Below, piece after piece: positions 7,893 to 16,203 of a DNA stretch of 64,000 nucleotides (its first letter is position 1; every line of letters starts with the position of its first letter). This DNA is from Bacillota bacterium (lineage in GTDB: Bacteria; Bacillota; Sulfobacillia; Fermentithermobacillales; Fermentithermobacillaceae): the NCBI GenBank assembly GCA_012841065.1, contig DUVI01000042.1, positions 23,898 through 87,897 of the forward strand, written 5' to 3'. The notes under the pieces were generated by a model. The model was not told the origin of the DNA. It made no database searches and was given only the letters and a program-made list of their open reading frames with translations. Both the position numbers and the translations under genes were made by a program.

Positions 7893-7985
7893 ATGGGAGG
7901 CAGACAATGCGGAGGGTGCTTTGATGACCCCTTAGTGTTCATCATCTTCCTGATTCTCGTTCTGCTCATACTGGGAATCAACTAA
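7893..7985 (+). CDS. Small YjcZ-like membrane peptide (30 aa)
   Basis: ATG 7893 follows GGAGAGGAGG, a very strong ribosome site, and the frame reads 30 codons to TAA. The peptide begins MGGRQCGGCFDDP and continues as one hydrophobic helix (LVFIIFLILVLLILG). This layout, a Gly/Cys-rich head with a single membrane helix, is that of the YjcZ family of tiny sporulation-associated peptides in Bacillus and relatives. The strong ribosome site and position after a CotF-like gene support reality; function is unknown even in characterised relatives. Confidence 0.7.
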   Translation: MGGRQCGGCFDDPLVFIIFLILVLLILGIN

Positions 7986-8001
7986 TAGACGCAAGACAAA
8001 A

Positions 8002-8027
8002 GGCCGCACTCTCTTTCAGGTGCGGCC
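8002..8027 (-). terminator. Intrinsic terminator of glutaredoxin gene
   Basis: GGCCGCAC (8002-8009) pairs with GTGCGGCC (8020-8027). On the minus strand the stem is followed by TTTTGTCTT, so it fits termination of the leftward glutaredoxin gene. It lies between two convergent genes and may also stop plus-strand transcripts weakly. Confidence 0.75.
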
Positions 8028-8048
8028 GGCATCATTTCCTAGGCCCGG

Positions 8049-8291
8049 TTAGAGCCCAAGCAGCTCATCAATCTTGTTCTTATCAAACCCAACCACAACG
8101 TTGCCGTCTATGTCCAACACAGGTACACCCATCCGGCCTGAAATCTTGACCATTTCCCGTGCAGCCTGAACATCTACTGAAACATCTTTTTCCTCAAATT
8201 CGATCCCTGCGTTTTTCAAATAGTCTTTAGCTCTTACACACCATGGACAGGTGGGAGTGGAATACACTACCACTTTGTGTTCAGCAGCCAT
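8049..8291 (-). CDS. Glutaredoxin-like protein (CPWC)
   Basis: 80 aa thioredoxin-fold protein with the dithiol active site C-P-W-C at residues 15-18, the cis-proline segment GRMGVPVLDIDG and the GFDKNKIDELL C-terminal helix typical of the YruB/NrdH-like small glutaredoxins. It reduces disulfides or mixed thiol adducts in the cytoplasm. ATG 8291 is preceded by GGAGGTGTCTGT; the frame remains open to 8402, but the extra 37 residues are unlikely to be translated. Its position between coat genes and a toxin-antitoxin-like pair gives no partner; a thioredoxin reductase is not in the window. Confidence 0.85.
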   Translation of the reverse strand: MAAEHKVVVYSTPTCPWCVRAKDYLKNAGIEFEEKDVSVDVQAAREMVKISGRMGVPVLDIDGNVVVGFDKNKIDELLGL

Positions 8292-8527
8292 ACAGACACC
8301 TCCGTATTTTTCACTCATATATCCGATGACACCGGTTGAGTATATGTTCCCCGACTTGAGGGGGAATTTCAACGTTTGCCGCCAATTTACACATTCGACC
8401 ATATCTGCTATCCCACTTCAGTTCAGGACATACTAGAAAGGGCATGGGAGCCTGCATCTCCCCTACTTAGCAGGCAGGATGGCCGCACAAGCATTAATGC
8501 CGGCAACCGATTTGCGAGGTGGATTCA

Positions 8528-8725
8528 ATGCACAAAACGTCCCTTTCTACAAGAGGCCAGATAGTCATCCCAGCTCAGATCAGGAACAAACTTGGCCTCA
8601 AACCCGGCACCAGGTTTGCCGTATACGATCTGGACGGCAAAGTGGTGCTCGTACCTGAATTGGATGATCCTGTGGGGCACGGGCTGGGTTTTTTCAACAG
8701 AAAGAGCACCGGTCAAGGAGAGTAA
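8528..8725 (+). CDS. AbrB/MazE-type antitoxin-like DNA-binding protein
   Basis: 65 aa from ATG 8528 (GAGGTGG upstream; an in-frame GTG nine bases earlier is less likely). Residues 1-45 form a swapped-hairpin AbrB domain: TSLSTRGQIVIPAQIRNKLGLKPGTRF, then YDLDGKVVLVPE. The tail is short and lacks the extended toxin-neutralising region of many VapB proteins. Three bases separate it from a PIN-domain gene, so the pair is best read as a VapBC-like operon, in which this protein would bind the operator and the toxin. Confidence 0.8.
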   Translation: MHKTSLSTRGQIVIPAQIRNKLGLKPGTRFAVYDLDGKVVLVPELDDPVGHGLGFFNRKSTGQGE

Positions 8726-8728
8726 CCA

Positions 8729-9193
8729 ATGAGGCTGAACAGTCAGGAAAATGCATCCCTGTGTAGTGACTCACCTTGCATCATTGATGCTCCGTCACTA
8801 ATCGCATATCTTGAAGGCACCCCGAAAGGACAAGTAATCCAAAGGATTCTCGAGCAGACACATAGCTGCGGAGCTAAGATAAAGATCACGGCACTCGACA
8901 TGATCTTGGTGTACCTCAAAGGCATATCCGAACATCCGGACTCCTTTGCCGAACTGCTTGCCCTGTTGGACCAGCTCCCCATCCAGGTAGAGCCTGTCAC
9001 ACAAGAGGGCGCCCTGGAGGCCGCCAAACTCATGGCGGAGCACCCGGGCCTTGAGCCTGGCGCAGGGTTATCCGTATATCTTGCGAAAACGGTGGATGGA
9101 ACCCTTATCACCGCAGATCGCTCTGTGCATGAACGTAAACTCCTGCCTCCCGACCGGATTGTATATGTGGGCGATGACGGCGGACACGGATAG
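8729..9193 (+). CDS. PIN-domain protein, VapC-like toxin with altered active site
   Basis: 154 aa. PIN-fold landmarks are IIDAPSLIAYLEGT (first Asp), ITALDMILVYL in the second-acid region, LSVYLAKTVDGTLITADRSVHE with the last Asp, and a C-terminal strand IVYVGD. VapC toxins are Mg-dependent RNases. The usual third acidic position (the D of an A-D-A-L-S-type motif) reads G-A-G-L-S here, so one metal ligand seems lost. The protein also has about 18 extra residues at the N-terminus. Three-base spacing from the AbrB-like gene supports a toxin-antitoxin operon, possibly with an inactive or retuned nuclease. Confidence 0.72.
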   Translation: MRLNSQENASLCSDSPCIIDAPSLIAYLEGTPKGQVIQRILEQTHSCGAKIKITALDMILVYLKGISEHPDSFAELLALLDQLPIQVEPVTQEGALEAAKLMAEHPGLEPGAGLSVYLAKTVDGTLITADRSVHERKLLPPDRIVYVGDDGGHG

Positions 9194-9297
9194 CTTATCA
9201 GGAGCCGAGCCGTCGGTGCTGCCCACAAACAGGAAGGACAACCTGAACCGATTGTAGAATGTCTGGTACACCCGACCATTGCATAGGAGGAGATATC

Positions 9298-9786
9298 ATG
9301 GGCGTTAAGTTCGAAGTCGTAAACATTGATAAGCCCGAAAATCTGAACATGATACTTGGCCAGTCCCATTTCATAAAATCGGTGGAAGACCTTTACGAAG
9401 CCATGGCAAACGCCGGCGGCGCGATCAAGTTCGGAATTGCGTTCTTGGAAGCCAGCGGGCCCCGCTTGGTGCGCTCAGCCGGCAACGACGACAAGTTGGT
9501 TGAACTTGCGGTAAACAACGCCTTGGCCATCGGAACAGGCCACGCTTTCATCATTTTCATGGAAAACGGTTTCCCCATAAACGTGCTGAACAACATCAAG
9601 ATGGTGCCTGAAGTGGTCAACATCTTCTGCGCCACCGCCAACCCAGTGCAGGTGATTGTGGCCGAATCCGGGCAAGGCCGCGGGATCATGGGAGTTATTG
9701 ACGGTGGCTCACCCAAGGGAGTAGAAGGCCCGGATGACATCCAGACGCGCAAGTCTTTCTTGAGGCAAATAGGTTACAAACTCTAA
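9298..9786 (+). CDS. Adenosine-specific kinase family protein
   Basis: 162 aa from ATG 9298 (AGGAGGAGATATC upstream). It matches the compact family first described from archaea as adenosine-specific kinase (former DUF355): VNIDKPENLNMILGQSHFIKSVEDLYEA, IKFGIAFLEASGPRLVR, GHAFIIFMENGFPINVLNNIK, IFCATANPVQVIVAESGQGRGIMGVIDGGSP in this order. Proposed activity is phosphorylation of adenosine. The family has no classical Walker motif, and physiological roles in bacteria are poorly known. It stands alone between the toxin-antitoxin pair and a strong terminator. Confidence 0.82.
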   Translation: MGVKFEVVNIDKPENLNMILGQSHFIKSVEDLYEAMANAGGAIKFGIAFLEASGPRLVRSAGNDDKLVELAVNNALAIGTGHAFIIFMENGFPINVLNNIKMVPEVVNIFCATANPVQVIVAESGQGRGIMGVIDGGSPKGVEGPDDIQTRKSFLRQIGYKL

Positions 9787-9813
9787 CGCCAACCGCTACC
9801 TGACCTTATTGGA

Positions 9814-9860
9814 GAATTGGCCGCTGCCAAACATCACGCAGCGGCCTCAACAATTCTTCT
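9814..9860. terminator. Terminator between convergent adenosine kinase and hbd genes
   Basis: GGCCGCTGC (9819-9827) pairs perfectly with GCAGCGGCC (9838-9846), extended by GAATTG/CAATTC flanks after a short bulge. The plus strand continues with TTCTTCT. Placed between two convergent genes, it can serve both. Confidence 0.75.
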
Positions 9861-9874
9861 CCAGACGTGGAACC

Positions 9875-10720
9875 TTAGTACTTAAAGAACCCCTGGCCGG
9901 TTTTCCGCCCAAGGTGTCCTTTGTCTATCATTTCTTTAAGCAACGGGCATGGCTTGTACTTGTCGTCACCGAAATCTTTGTGCAGCGTGTCCATGATAGC
10001 GTAAAGCACGTCTATCCCGATTAGGTCTGCAAGGGACAGGGGTCCCATTGGATGATTTGCTCCCAGTTTCATAGCTGTATCGATGTCTTCCGCCGATGCT
10101 ACACCTTCCATCAAAAGGTACGCTGCTTCGTTGAGCATGGGACACAACAAGCGGTTTACGACAAATCCGGGTGACTCCTTGACTACCACAGGAGTTTTGC
10201 CCAATCTTAGGCACAATTCCCGGGCCTTGTCCAAAGCTACCTTAGAGGTGTTGCTGCCTTTTATGAGTTCTACAAGTTTCATGACAGGTACAGGATTGAA
10301 AAAGTGGATCCCCATGAATCTGGCTGGGTTGTCAACCGAGCCTGACATTCCGGTAATGCTGAGAGACGAAGTGTTTGAACCTATGAGCACATCTTTACCG
10401 GCTACCTGCGAGACTCTTGTCAAGACGTCCTTTTTAACTTCCATATCCTCATAAACCGCTTCCAGAACCACTTCAGCGTCCTTGAGGTCATCGTAATTAT
10501 CCGAGTAGATGAGCTTAGCCAACATCTCGTCTCTTGCCTGGGCAGTTATCCTTCCCCGCTGCACACCTCTGTCAAGGCTTTTTTCAATGCCTTGATATCC
10601 TTTGGACGCCAGCTCAATTGTGGAGTCGAGCAAGACAACGTCAAAACCTGCCGCAAGACACGATTCTGCAATCCCCCGGCCCATGGTTCCTGCACCTACT
10701 ACGCCAATCTTTCCGACCAT
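9875..10720 (-). CDS. hbd: 3-hydroxybutyryl-CoA dehydrogenase
   Basis: 281 aa from ATG 10720 (GAGG just upstream; the frame can be read from TTG 10726). The Rossmann motif IGVVGAGTMGRGIAE ends in LLDS, indicating NAD-type binding. IGSNTSSLSIT, MGIHFFNPVPVMKLVELI with the catalytic His, and SPGFVVNRLL with the C-terminal helical domain (GPLSLADLIGIDV) are classic. It oxidises or reduces 3-hydroxyacyl-CoA in butyrate fermentation or beta-oxidation. A crotonase gene lies 40 kb away at 50984, and no thiolase or butyryl-CoA dehydrogenase is in the window, so the direction of the pathway cannot be read from context. Confidence 0.92.
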   Translation of the reverse strand: MVGKIGVVGAGTMGRGIAESCLAAGFDVVLLDSTIELASKGYQGIEKSLDRGVQRGRITAQARDEMLAKLIYSDNYDDLKDAEVVLEAVYEDMEVKKDVLTRVSQVAGKDVLIGSNTSSLSITGMSGSVDNPARFMGIHFFNPVPVMKLVELIKGSNTSKVALDKARELCLRLGKTPVVVKESPGFVVNRLLCPMLNEAAYLLMEGVASAEDIDTAMKLGANHPMGPLSLADLIGIDVLYAIMDTLHKDFGDDKYKPCPLLKEMIDKGHLGRKTGQGFFKY

Positions 10721-10825
10721 GCACAAACCTCCTCTCTACATAAAACCTTCTACAATACGCATTATATTCCTGCCAAGGGGAGTGGAGTTCACGTCAAAGC
10801 ACCGGAAATCCAGCGCGGAAGCTCA

Positions 10826-11872
10826 TCAAGCACTCCTGCCGGCCACGGCGGTTCGAAGAAATCTAAGCAACACGCGGAAGAGCCCGGCCAGGGGCACAGC
10901 GAGGAAAACCCCCCAGAAGCCAAGCAGCTCGCCGCCTGCAAAGATGGCAAATATGACCCATAGAGGATGGAGCCCTATCCGCTCGCCGGTTACTCTGGGG
11001 ACCAGGACACTCGAATCAAACCATTGGATGAGGCCTACCAAAGCCAGAGCCCACAACCCTGTCACAGGCGAGTTCAGAAATGCCACTACAAGTATGGGTA
11101 TGCTGCCGATGGCAGGTCCGAAATACGGTATGAACTCCCCGAGCCCGCTTATAACCCCCAAGACCGCCCCGTACTTGAGCCTGAGCAGTATCGACGCGGT
11201 CCAAACCATCATGGTCACAAACAAGGCAACCAGCGATTGTCCCCTGATGAATCCTGCAAACACCCTGTCTATGTCTCTCACCAGGTCCATGTAATGAAGC
11301 GGATAGCCTGACATCCTAATGACAGCTTGGTGCCTCCATTTGTTTATATCCCTGAGAATGTAATATGCGATTACCGGCGCAAGCAGGACGTATGGGACAA
11401 AACTTGCTGACGACAAGATCGCCTGGACTAACCCCTCACCTGCGCTCACAAGCTGGGTTTCCAACCGGGCAAGGGCATTGGCAACTCCTTGCACAAACCC
11501 TTCAGGCACGTTGTACTGTCTGCCCAGTTCATAGCCCCTTGTAGAAAGCTGTTGTATCGCCTCAATGTACTTGGGGATCTCCGTTGAAATCTCCCTGAGA
11601 TCGTTGAAGAAACGGGGGACGAAATATACCCCCAGCAGCAGGGCGACAGTGAAGATGATAAGGTACACTGAAGCTATCGCTCCGGTCCTTGACATACCGC
11701 GGCGGTGGAGAAACCCCACCGGCGGTTCAAGCATGTAGCTCAAGAAAGCGGCCAAAATAAAGGGAATCAGTACCTTGCGCAACAAAACGAGCACAAGTAC
11801 TGAGGCAATGACAAGTCCCCAATAGATTATGTGTCTGCGCCTACTGTAGTCCGCCTGAGAACCTTCCTGCAA
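10826..11872 (-). CDS. AI-2E family transporter (PerM/YdbI-like)
   Basis: 348 aa polytopic membrane protein. Eight or so hydrophobic segments surround a large extracytoplasmic region (residues ~90-150). Signature segments are LIPFILAAFLSYMLEPPV, VIAYYILRD and GEFIPYFGPAIGSIPILVVAF, followed by the C-terminal PLWVIFAIFAGGELLGFWGVFLAVPLAG. The family exports small molecules or ions; some members are Na+/H+ antiporters and the AI-2 link is not general. TTG 11872 is the first start but lacks a good ribosome site. The gene overlaps the preceding small gene by 32 bases, suggesting coupling. Confidence 0.85.
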   Translation of the reverse strand: MQEGSQADYSRRRHIIYWGLVIASVLVLVLLRKVLIPFILAAFLSYMLEPPVGFLHRRGMSRTGAIASVYLIIFTVALLLGVYFVPRFFNDLREISTEIPKYIEAIQQLSTRGYELGRQYNVPEGFVQGVANALARLETQLVSAGEGLVQAILSSASFVPYVLLAPVIAYYILRDINKWRHQAVIRMSGYPLHYMDLVRDIDRVFAGFIRGQSLVALFVTMMVWTASILLRLKYGAVLGVISGLGEFIPYFGPAIGSIPILVVAFLNSPVTGLWALALVGLIQWFDSSVLVPRVTGERIGLHPLWVIFAIFAGGELLGFWGVFLAVPLAGLFRVLLRFLRTAVAGRSA

Positions 11873-12044
11873 TATGTCCGATACTGCCCTGTGCCCTCCT
11901 CCACGCTCTCCTCGCCCTTCGTTCCATTGCCATCCTGGTCCGTTCTGAAGGAGTCATTGGCTCTTTTGTCATAACCATAAAGCCCAGGACTACCCCTGCG
12001 ATGGCACCCAGTGCCACTCCGTCCCAAAACGTCCTTTGTTTCAT
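11841..12044 (-). CDS. Small YtxH-like membrane protein
   Basis: 67 aa from ATG 12044 with AAAGGAG 12 bases upstream (TTG 12056 is an alternative). Residues 8-25 form one hydrophobic Gly-rich helix (GVALGAIAGVVLGFMVM), followed by a strongly basic helix rich in Arg. This is the general plan of YtxH-type proteins, but the match is loose. It overlaps the AI-2E permease gene by 32 bases and is likely co-translated with it. Confidence 0.6.
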   Translation of the reverse strand: MKQRTFWDGVALGAIAGVVLGFMVMTKEPMTPSERTRMAMERRARRAWRRAQGSIGHIAGRFSGGLQ

Positions 12045-12127
12045 GCGCGAATACAACTCCTTTTTCCCTGTGAGTACTCCTAATCCAAATGCCCACTTTA
12101 CTGCCTTAAGTCATAGCCGCTTGAAGT

Positions 12128-12358
12128 TCACTCAGGTTCACGCCGCAATCCTGTGCCTGGCTGGGATTGATTAGTCGGCGCTGAACCGGGCAGAGTCCCG
12201 CCCTCGAGAGTTTCAGGAATGGCAATGCCGTTGGGTTCCAGCCTGTACATCCTGATCCCCTTGTCTGTAGGCTCAAACTCGATGCTACAATCCCAGCAGT
12301 AGTATTGGCCTTGCCCAATCCTTCCTGTAGATCTGCTCTTGCACTTTGGGCAGTTCAT
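12128..12358 (-). CDS. Small zinc-ribbon protein
   Basis: 76 aa from ATG 12358 (AGGGGGCG upstream). One zinc ribbon is clear: C-P-K-C at residues 3-6 and C-W-D-C at about 21-24, around an RSTGRIGQGQYY turn. The remaining ~45 residues are a Pro/Gly/Thr-rich tail without structure signals. Zinc ribbons of this type bind nucleic acids or proteins; no specific role can be assigned. It leads the YtxH-like and AI-2E genes on the minus strand. The 182 bases between it and rarA show nothing clear. Confidence 0.65.
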   Translation of the reverse strand: MNCPKCKSRSTGRIGQGQYYCWDCSIEFEPTDKGIRMYRLEPNGIAIPETLEGGTLPGSAPTNQSQPGTGLRREPE

Positions 12359-12540
12359 ACAGACGCCCCCTGGTCGATCGAACTAAATCAGTGTTTGGTC
12401 TGACAGTCCCGTCACAGAAATTCTGCCCAGACACAATGGCGATTATCCATGAACAAGACAGCGCGTGCGGGACATATACGGGAGTCTATTGGTTCATAGG
12501 AGTTGTCATGCAAGTGTCAGGAGCCGGAAACCCTGCGGCA

Positions 12541-14025
12541 TCAAGACTTGTTTTTCCTGCCGGAGCGCCCAGGGTCTATGTCGTTCTCAGCAGGCTCGTA
12601 GTATTTGCTTCCCTTGAGTTGTGGAGGAAGGTATTGCTGTTCAGCATAGTGGCCGGGATAATCGTGGGGATAAAGGTAGCCGTCACCATGGCCAAGCTGC
12701 CTGGCTCCCCGGTAACCCGTCCCCCGCAGGTGCAAAGGCACAGGGTAAGCAGGTTTTTCCTTAACATCTTCCAGCGCCTTGTCTATGGCAAGATATGCTG
12801 AGTTTGATTTGGGCGCCAGGGCCACATACACAGTTGCCTGGGCCAGGGGTATCCTCGCTTCGGGCATCCCAAGGTGTTCCGCGGCCCTGAAAGCTGCTTC
12901 CGCCAGCACGAGGGCCATGGGATCTGCCATGCCTACATCTTCAGACGCGCATATCACAAGCCGCCTGGCGATATACCTCGGGTCTTCCCCGGAATGAATC
13001 ATGCGGGCAAGCCAGTAGAGAGCCGCATCGGGGTCACTCCCCCTCATGCTTTTGATGTAGGCGGATATTATGTCGTAATGCCAATCCCCCGCCTTATCGT
13101 ACAACCCCACCGGGCTCTGGGTCAGCTCAATGAGTTTATCGAGGGACAGCACCCTCTTGCCGTCTGCCTCATCTCCGGCATAATACAGGGCCTCAAGCAC
13201 ATTAAGGGCTGTGCGGGCATCTCCGTTAGAATATGCAACGATGTGGTCCAGCACCCCGTCTTCTATTGTCAGCATCGATGCGGCCCAACCCGGATCGCCC
13301 TGGTCATCACAACCCCCGGCTTCTTCCCCGGCAGCGACTTCACTCTTGTCGGTCCCTGCCAAAAGCCCCCTGTCCGGATCATTTACCGCTCTTTCCAGCA
13401 AAGCGCGGATGTGTTCCGGGGAAAGATGCTCAAACCTGAATATCCTCATCCTGGACAGCAGCGCAGAATTGACGGAGAAATAGGGGTTTTCGGTGGTAGC
13501 GCCGATAAGTATAACGGTGCCGTTTTCCACATAAGGCAATAGCACATCTTGCTGGGCTTTGGAAAAACGGTGGATCTCATCCAAGAACAGAATGGTCTTC
13601 CTCCCGACCTTCCTTGCCTGGAGCGCAAAATCCACTACCTTGCGGACATCCTGCACGCCTGAAGATACTGCCGACAGTTCCCTGAAGTAAGAGCGGGTCT
13701 TTGACGCAATCAGCCGTGCCAAGGCGGTCTTGCCGGTGCCGGGAGGCCCCCAGAATATCATGGATATTAGCTTATCCTCTTCCACCATGCGCCTGAGGGG
13801 TTTGCCGGGCCCCATTATTTCCTCCTGGCCCAGGTACTCGTCAAAGTCCAAAGGCGTCATCCTCAGCGCCAGAGGGGCACCCGGAGGCACGTGGTTTATG
13901 CCACCTGGTTCTGCCCACGTGCCATGCCCAGGCCGGCCGGTGCGCCTTTGCTTAGAAGGCTCTTGTCCGGCTGCCCCCGGCTTTGAATCACCAGGCTGAT
14001 TGTCCCATAGCCCTTTTTGGCTCAT
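12541..14025 (-). CDS. rarA: Replication-associated recombination protein A (AAA+ ATPase)
   Basis: 494 aa clamp-loader-like AAA+ ATPase acting at stalled forks. Walker A GPPGTGKT is at 93-100, Walker [10 protein letters not shown] at ~145-153 and sensor 1 GATTENP follows; the C-terminal tetramerisation part has [19 protein letters not shown] and the [29 protein letters not shown] signature. It is longer than the usual ~420-440 because of a ~45-residue Pro/Gly-rich N-terminal extension and a Gly/Asp-rich insert around residues 225-250. It shares an ATGA stop/start overlap with the threonine aldolase gene upstream. Confidence 0.93.
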   Translation of the reverse strand: MSQKGLWDNQPGDSKPGAAGQEPSKQRRTGRPGHGTWAEPGGINHVPPGAPLALRMTPLDFDEYLGQEEIMGPGKPLRRMVEEDKLISMIFWGPPGTGKTALARLIASKTRSYFRELSAVSSGVQDVRKVVDFALQARKVGRKTILFLDEIHRFSKAQQDVLLPYVENGTVILIGATTENPYFSVNSALLSRMRIFRFEHLSPEHIRALLERAVNDPDRGLLAGTDKSEVAAGEEAGGCDDQGDPGWAASMLTIEDGVLDHIVAYSNGDARTALNVLEALYYAGDEADGKRVLSLDKLIELTQSPVGLYDKAGDWHYDIISAYIKSMRGSDPDAALYWLARMIHSGEDPRYIARRLVICASEDVGMADPMALVLAEAAFRAAEHLGMPEARIPLAQATVYVALAPKSNSAYLAIDKALEDVKEKPAYPVPLHLRGTGYRGARQLGHGDGYLYPHDYPGHYAEQQYLPPQLKGSKYYEPAENDIDPGRSGRKNKS

Positions 14026-15059
14026 GCACTTAACGCTTCCTTTACGCGCCTGATTGCCTCGTCCATATCGTCAAAATCCACGTCGTTGTGGGTAACCATT
14101 CTAACCTTGTACTGGGTAGAAGAGTTGAACAGCACTCCATAGCGTTTCATAAGGGCTGAAAACTCAGAAGCGTCCATCCCCGTGCCTCTGGTTTCCACCA
14201 TAACCATGTTGCTCTGGACGGTGGCCATGTCAATGTCCAGTCCTGGGATTTCTGCCAAACCCTTGGCAAGTTTCTGGGCTTTGTCGTGGTCTTCAGCAAG
14301 GCGCTTGGTCATCTTCTCCAAGGCAACTATACCTGCCGCAGCCAAGACGCCCGCTTGCCTCATTCCGCCTCCAAGGATCTTCCTGGCCTTACGGGCTTTG
14401 TCGATGAAATCTTCCGGCCCTGCAACCAAAGAGCCTACAGGTGCACATAGTCCCTTGGACAGGCAAAACTGAACCGAATCTGTATATTGTGTGATCTGTC
14501 TTACGTCCACTCCAAGGGCAGCCGCAGCGTTGAACACCCTGGCACCGTCAAGATGAACTGCAAGTCCTTGCTCTTTCGCCGGCCCGTATATGGCTTTCAT
14601 GTTTTCAAGGGGGACTACACACCCGCCGGACCTGTTGTGGGTGTTCTCCAGGCATATCAAAGACGTACGTGGACAATGGAGATCGTTTGGCCTGATAGCT
14701 GCTTTAACATCCTCTGGATCCATCGCGCCACGGGTGCCTGGGACAGTCCTTACCTGAACCCCTGAAAGCACCGCAGGCCCGCCTGCCTCATACATGAAAA
14801 TATGGGCATTGGATTCCACGATAATCTCATCGCCGCGGTTGGTCCACGCCATGATGGATACCTGGTTACCCATGGTGCCTGTGGGCACAAACAGCGCTGC
14901 TTCCTTGCTTACCATTTCGGCGCCTAAAGCTTCAAGCCGGTTTATGGTGGGATCCTCGCCGTAAACGTCATCACCCACTTCTGCCCTGGCCATGGCTTCA
15001 CGCATCTCAGGAGTCGGATGTGTCACAGTGTCAGAACGCAAGTCTATGATTTTCTTCAA
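14022..15059 (-). CDS. ltaE: Low-specificity L-threonine aldolase
   Basis: 345 aa PLP enzyme splitting L-threonine or allo-threonine into glycine and acetaldehyde. [40 protein letters not shown] and [11 protein letters not shown] are family signatures, and [10 protein letters not shown] carries the PLP lysine (K202). The start is TTG 15059 with GGAGGGGCC upstream. Its stop codon overlaps the rarA start, so both are translated together, although no functional link is known. Confidence 0.92.
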   Translation of the reverse strand: MKKIIDLRSDTVTHPTPEMREAMARAEVGDDVYGEDPTINRLEALGAEMVSKEAALFVPTGTMGNQVSIMAWTNRGDEIIVESNAHIFMYEAGGPAVLSGVQVRTVPGTRGAMDPEDVKAAIRPNDLHCPRTSLICLENTHNRSGGCVVPLENMKAIYGPAKEQGLAVHLDGARVFNAAAALGVDVRQITQYTDSVQFCLSKGLCAPVGSLVAGPEDFIDKARKARKILGGGMRQAGVLAAAGIVALEKMTKRLAEDHDKAQKLAKGLAEIPGLDIDMATVQSNMVMVETRGTGMDASEFSALMKRYGVLFNSSTQYKVRMVTHNDVDFDDMDEAIRRVKEALSA

Positions 15060-15130
15060 CTAGGCCCCTCCGTTCAGTGTTGTCCAAGAGTTCTTAAACC
15101 ACAATTCCGGCGCAACATCGCCTGTAACCG

Positions 15131-15502
15131 CTAATCTGCAAGCCCCGCTCTTTGTGCCACCCTGTGCACCCACTTCAAGAATTCCTCTTCAGTGCGCCCG
15201 GTGAATCTTTCAATGGCGTTGGTGCCGCTAAAGCCAATTACCGTCGGCAAAGTCATGACTGCGAACTTCTGAGCCAATTCGCTTTCCTCATCTACGTTCA
15301 CTTGCAGGAAGTTTATCTGGCCCTGATATGCACTCGCAATGTCAGGCAATACCCGGTTAATTACGCCTGCCAGCTGCTTGCAGGGCATGCACCACGGTGC
15401 CCAGAACTTCACCACTGAAGCCCTGGAGCCCGATATTTCCTTGTCGAAAGTCTTGCCGGTTACGTCCTTCATCTGAACATGGTTCTTGTCCACTTGGTCC
15501 AT
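15131..15502 (-). CDS. Thioredoxin-like protein (CMPC)
   Basis: 123 aa with a full thioredoxin fold: VVKFWAPWCMPCKQL places the active site W-C-M-P-C at residues 37-41, INFLQVNVDEESELAQKFAVMTLPTVIGF supplies the core strand and the cis-proline. The active-site dipeptide is Met-Pro rather than the Gly-Pro of classic TrxA, which should shift the redox potential upward (inference). ATG 15502 is preceded by GGGAGGAAAGG. It sits between coaE and the threonine aldolase gene with gaps of about 50-70 bases. Confidence 0.88.
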   Translation of the reverse strand: MDQVDKNHVQMKDVTGKTFDKEISGSRASVVKFWAPWCMPCKQLAGVINRVLPDIASAYQGQINFLQVNVDEESELAQKFAVMTLPTVIGFSGTNAIERFTGRTEEEFLKWVHRVAQRAGLAD

Positions 15503-15555
15503 ACACCTTTCCTCCCGGTTATTCCAGTTGTGTTTTCAAAATCCCACATTCGAGC

Positions 15556-16203
15556 TTATCTCTCTAATCTCCTGTTCAGCTCATGCCACAGGCTGCTCAC
15601 TATTCTCTGGGTGTGCTCAATGCTGCCGGAGTTATCGATCACAACATCAGCACAGGCTGTCTTTTCTTCCAAAGGCATCTGGGATCTGATCCTGCTTAGA
15701 GCCTCTTCCCTGGAATAGCCGTCCCGTTCTCTGAGCCGCTTGATCTGAAGCTCCAAATCCACTGCCACAACCCATATTTCGTCGCAGATCCGGTCGATGC
15801 CGGCTTCAAACAAGAGAGGTACATCCAACACAACACACGCCCGTGCACCGCGCCCGGCGAAACACCGGTCTAAACCATCCAGCATATTGTGTGTTTCCTC
15901 GATCACAAGGGGATGTACAATCGAATTGAGGGCAGAAAGAGCTTCCCTGTCACCAAACACTATCCGGCCCAACGCCTTGCGGTCAAGCGCCCCTTCAGGG
16001 GTAACTACTTCACCGCCAAACCTTTCCACCACTTTCAAGTACCCCGGCGTACCGGGCATAGTCACCTGGTGGGCTACTTTGTCTGCATCGATCACATAAG
16101 CACCCAGCCGCCTGAGGTGACGGGACACAGTGCTCTTACCTGTGGCGATACCTCCGGTGAGCCCAAGCACATATAAGTGATGCCACCTGTTGGATTTACA
16201 CAT
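15556..16203 (-). CDS. coaE: Dephospho-CoA kinase
   Basis: Last step of CoA synthesis. The P-loop LGLTGGIATGKSTV opens the protein, followed by VIDADKVAH, LDRKALGRIVF, HPLVIEE and VVLDVPLLFEAG, the substrate-binding lid region, then SQMPLEEKTACADVVIDNSG. The frame is open from 16227, but ATG 16203 overlaps the polA stop by eight bases and gives about 215 aa, near the standard 200; GTG within LYVLGLT would be shorter still. Coupling to polA is common in Firmicutes, often with mutM between them, which is absent here. Confidence 0.9.
   Translation of the reverse strand: MCKSNRWHHLYVLGLTGGIATGKSTVSRHLRRLGAYVIDADKVAHQVTMPGTPGYLKVVERFGGEVVTPEGALDRKALGRIVFGDREALSALNSIVHPLVIEETHNMLDGLDRCFAGRGARACVVLDVPLLFEAGIDRICDEIWVVAVDLELQIKRLRERDGYSREEALSRIRSQMPLEEKTACADVVIDNSGSIEHTQRIVSSLWHELNRRLER

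Noticed and set aside
10602..11294. Long plus-strand frames opposite hbd and the AI-2E permease
   Set aside because: Shadow of well-supported minus-strand genes; no ribosome site and Pro/Ser/Arg-rich composition typical of antisense frames.
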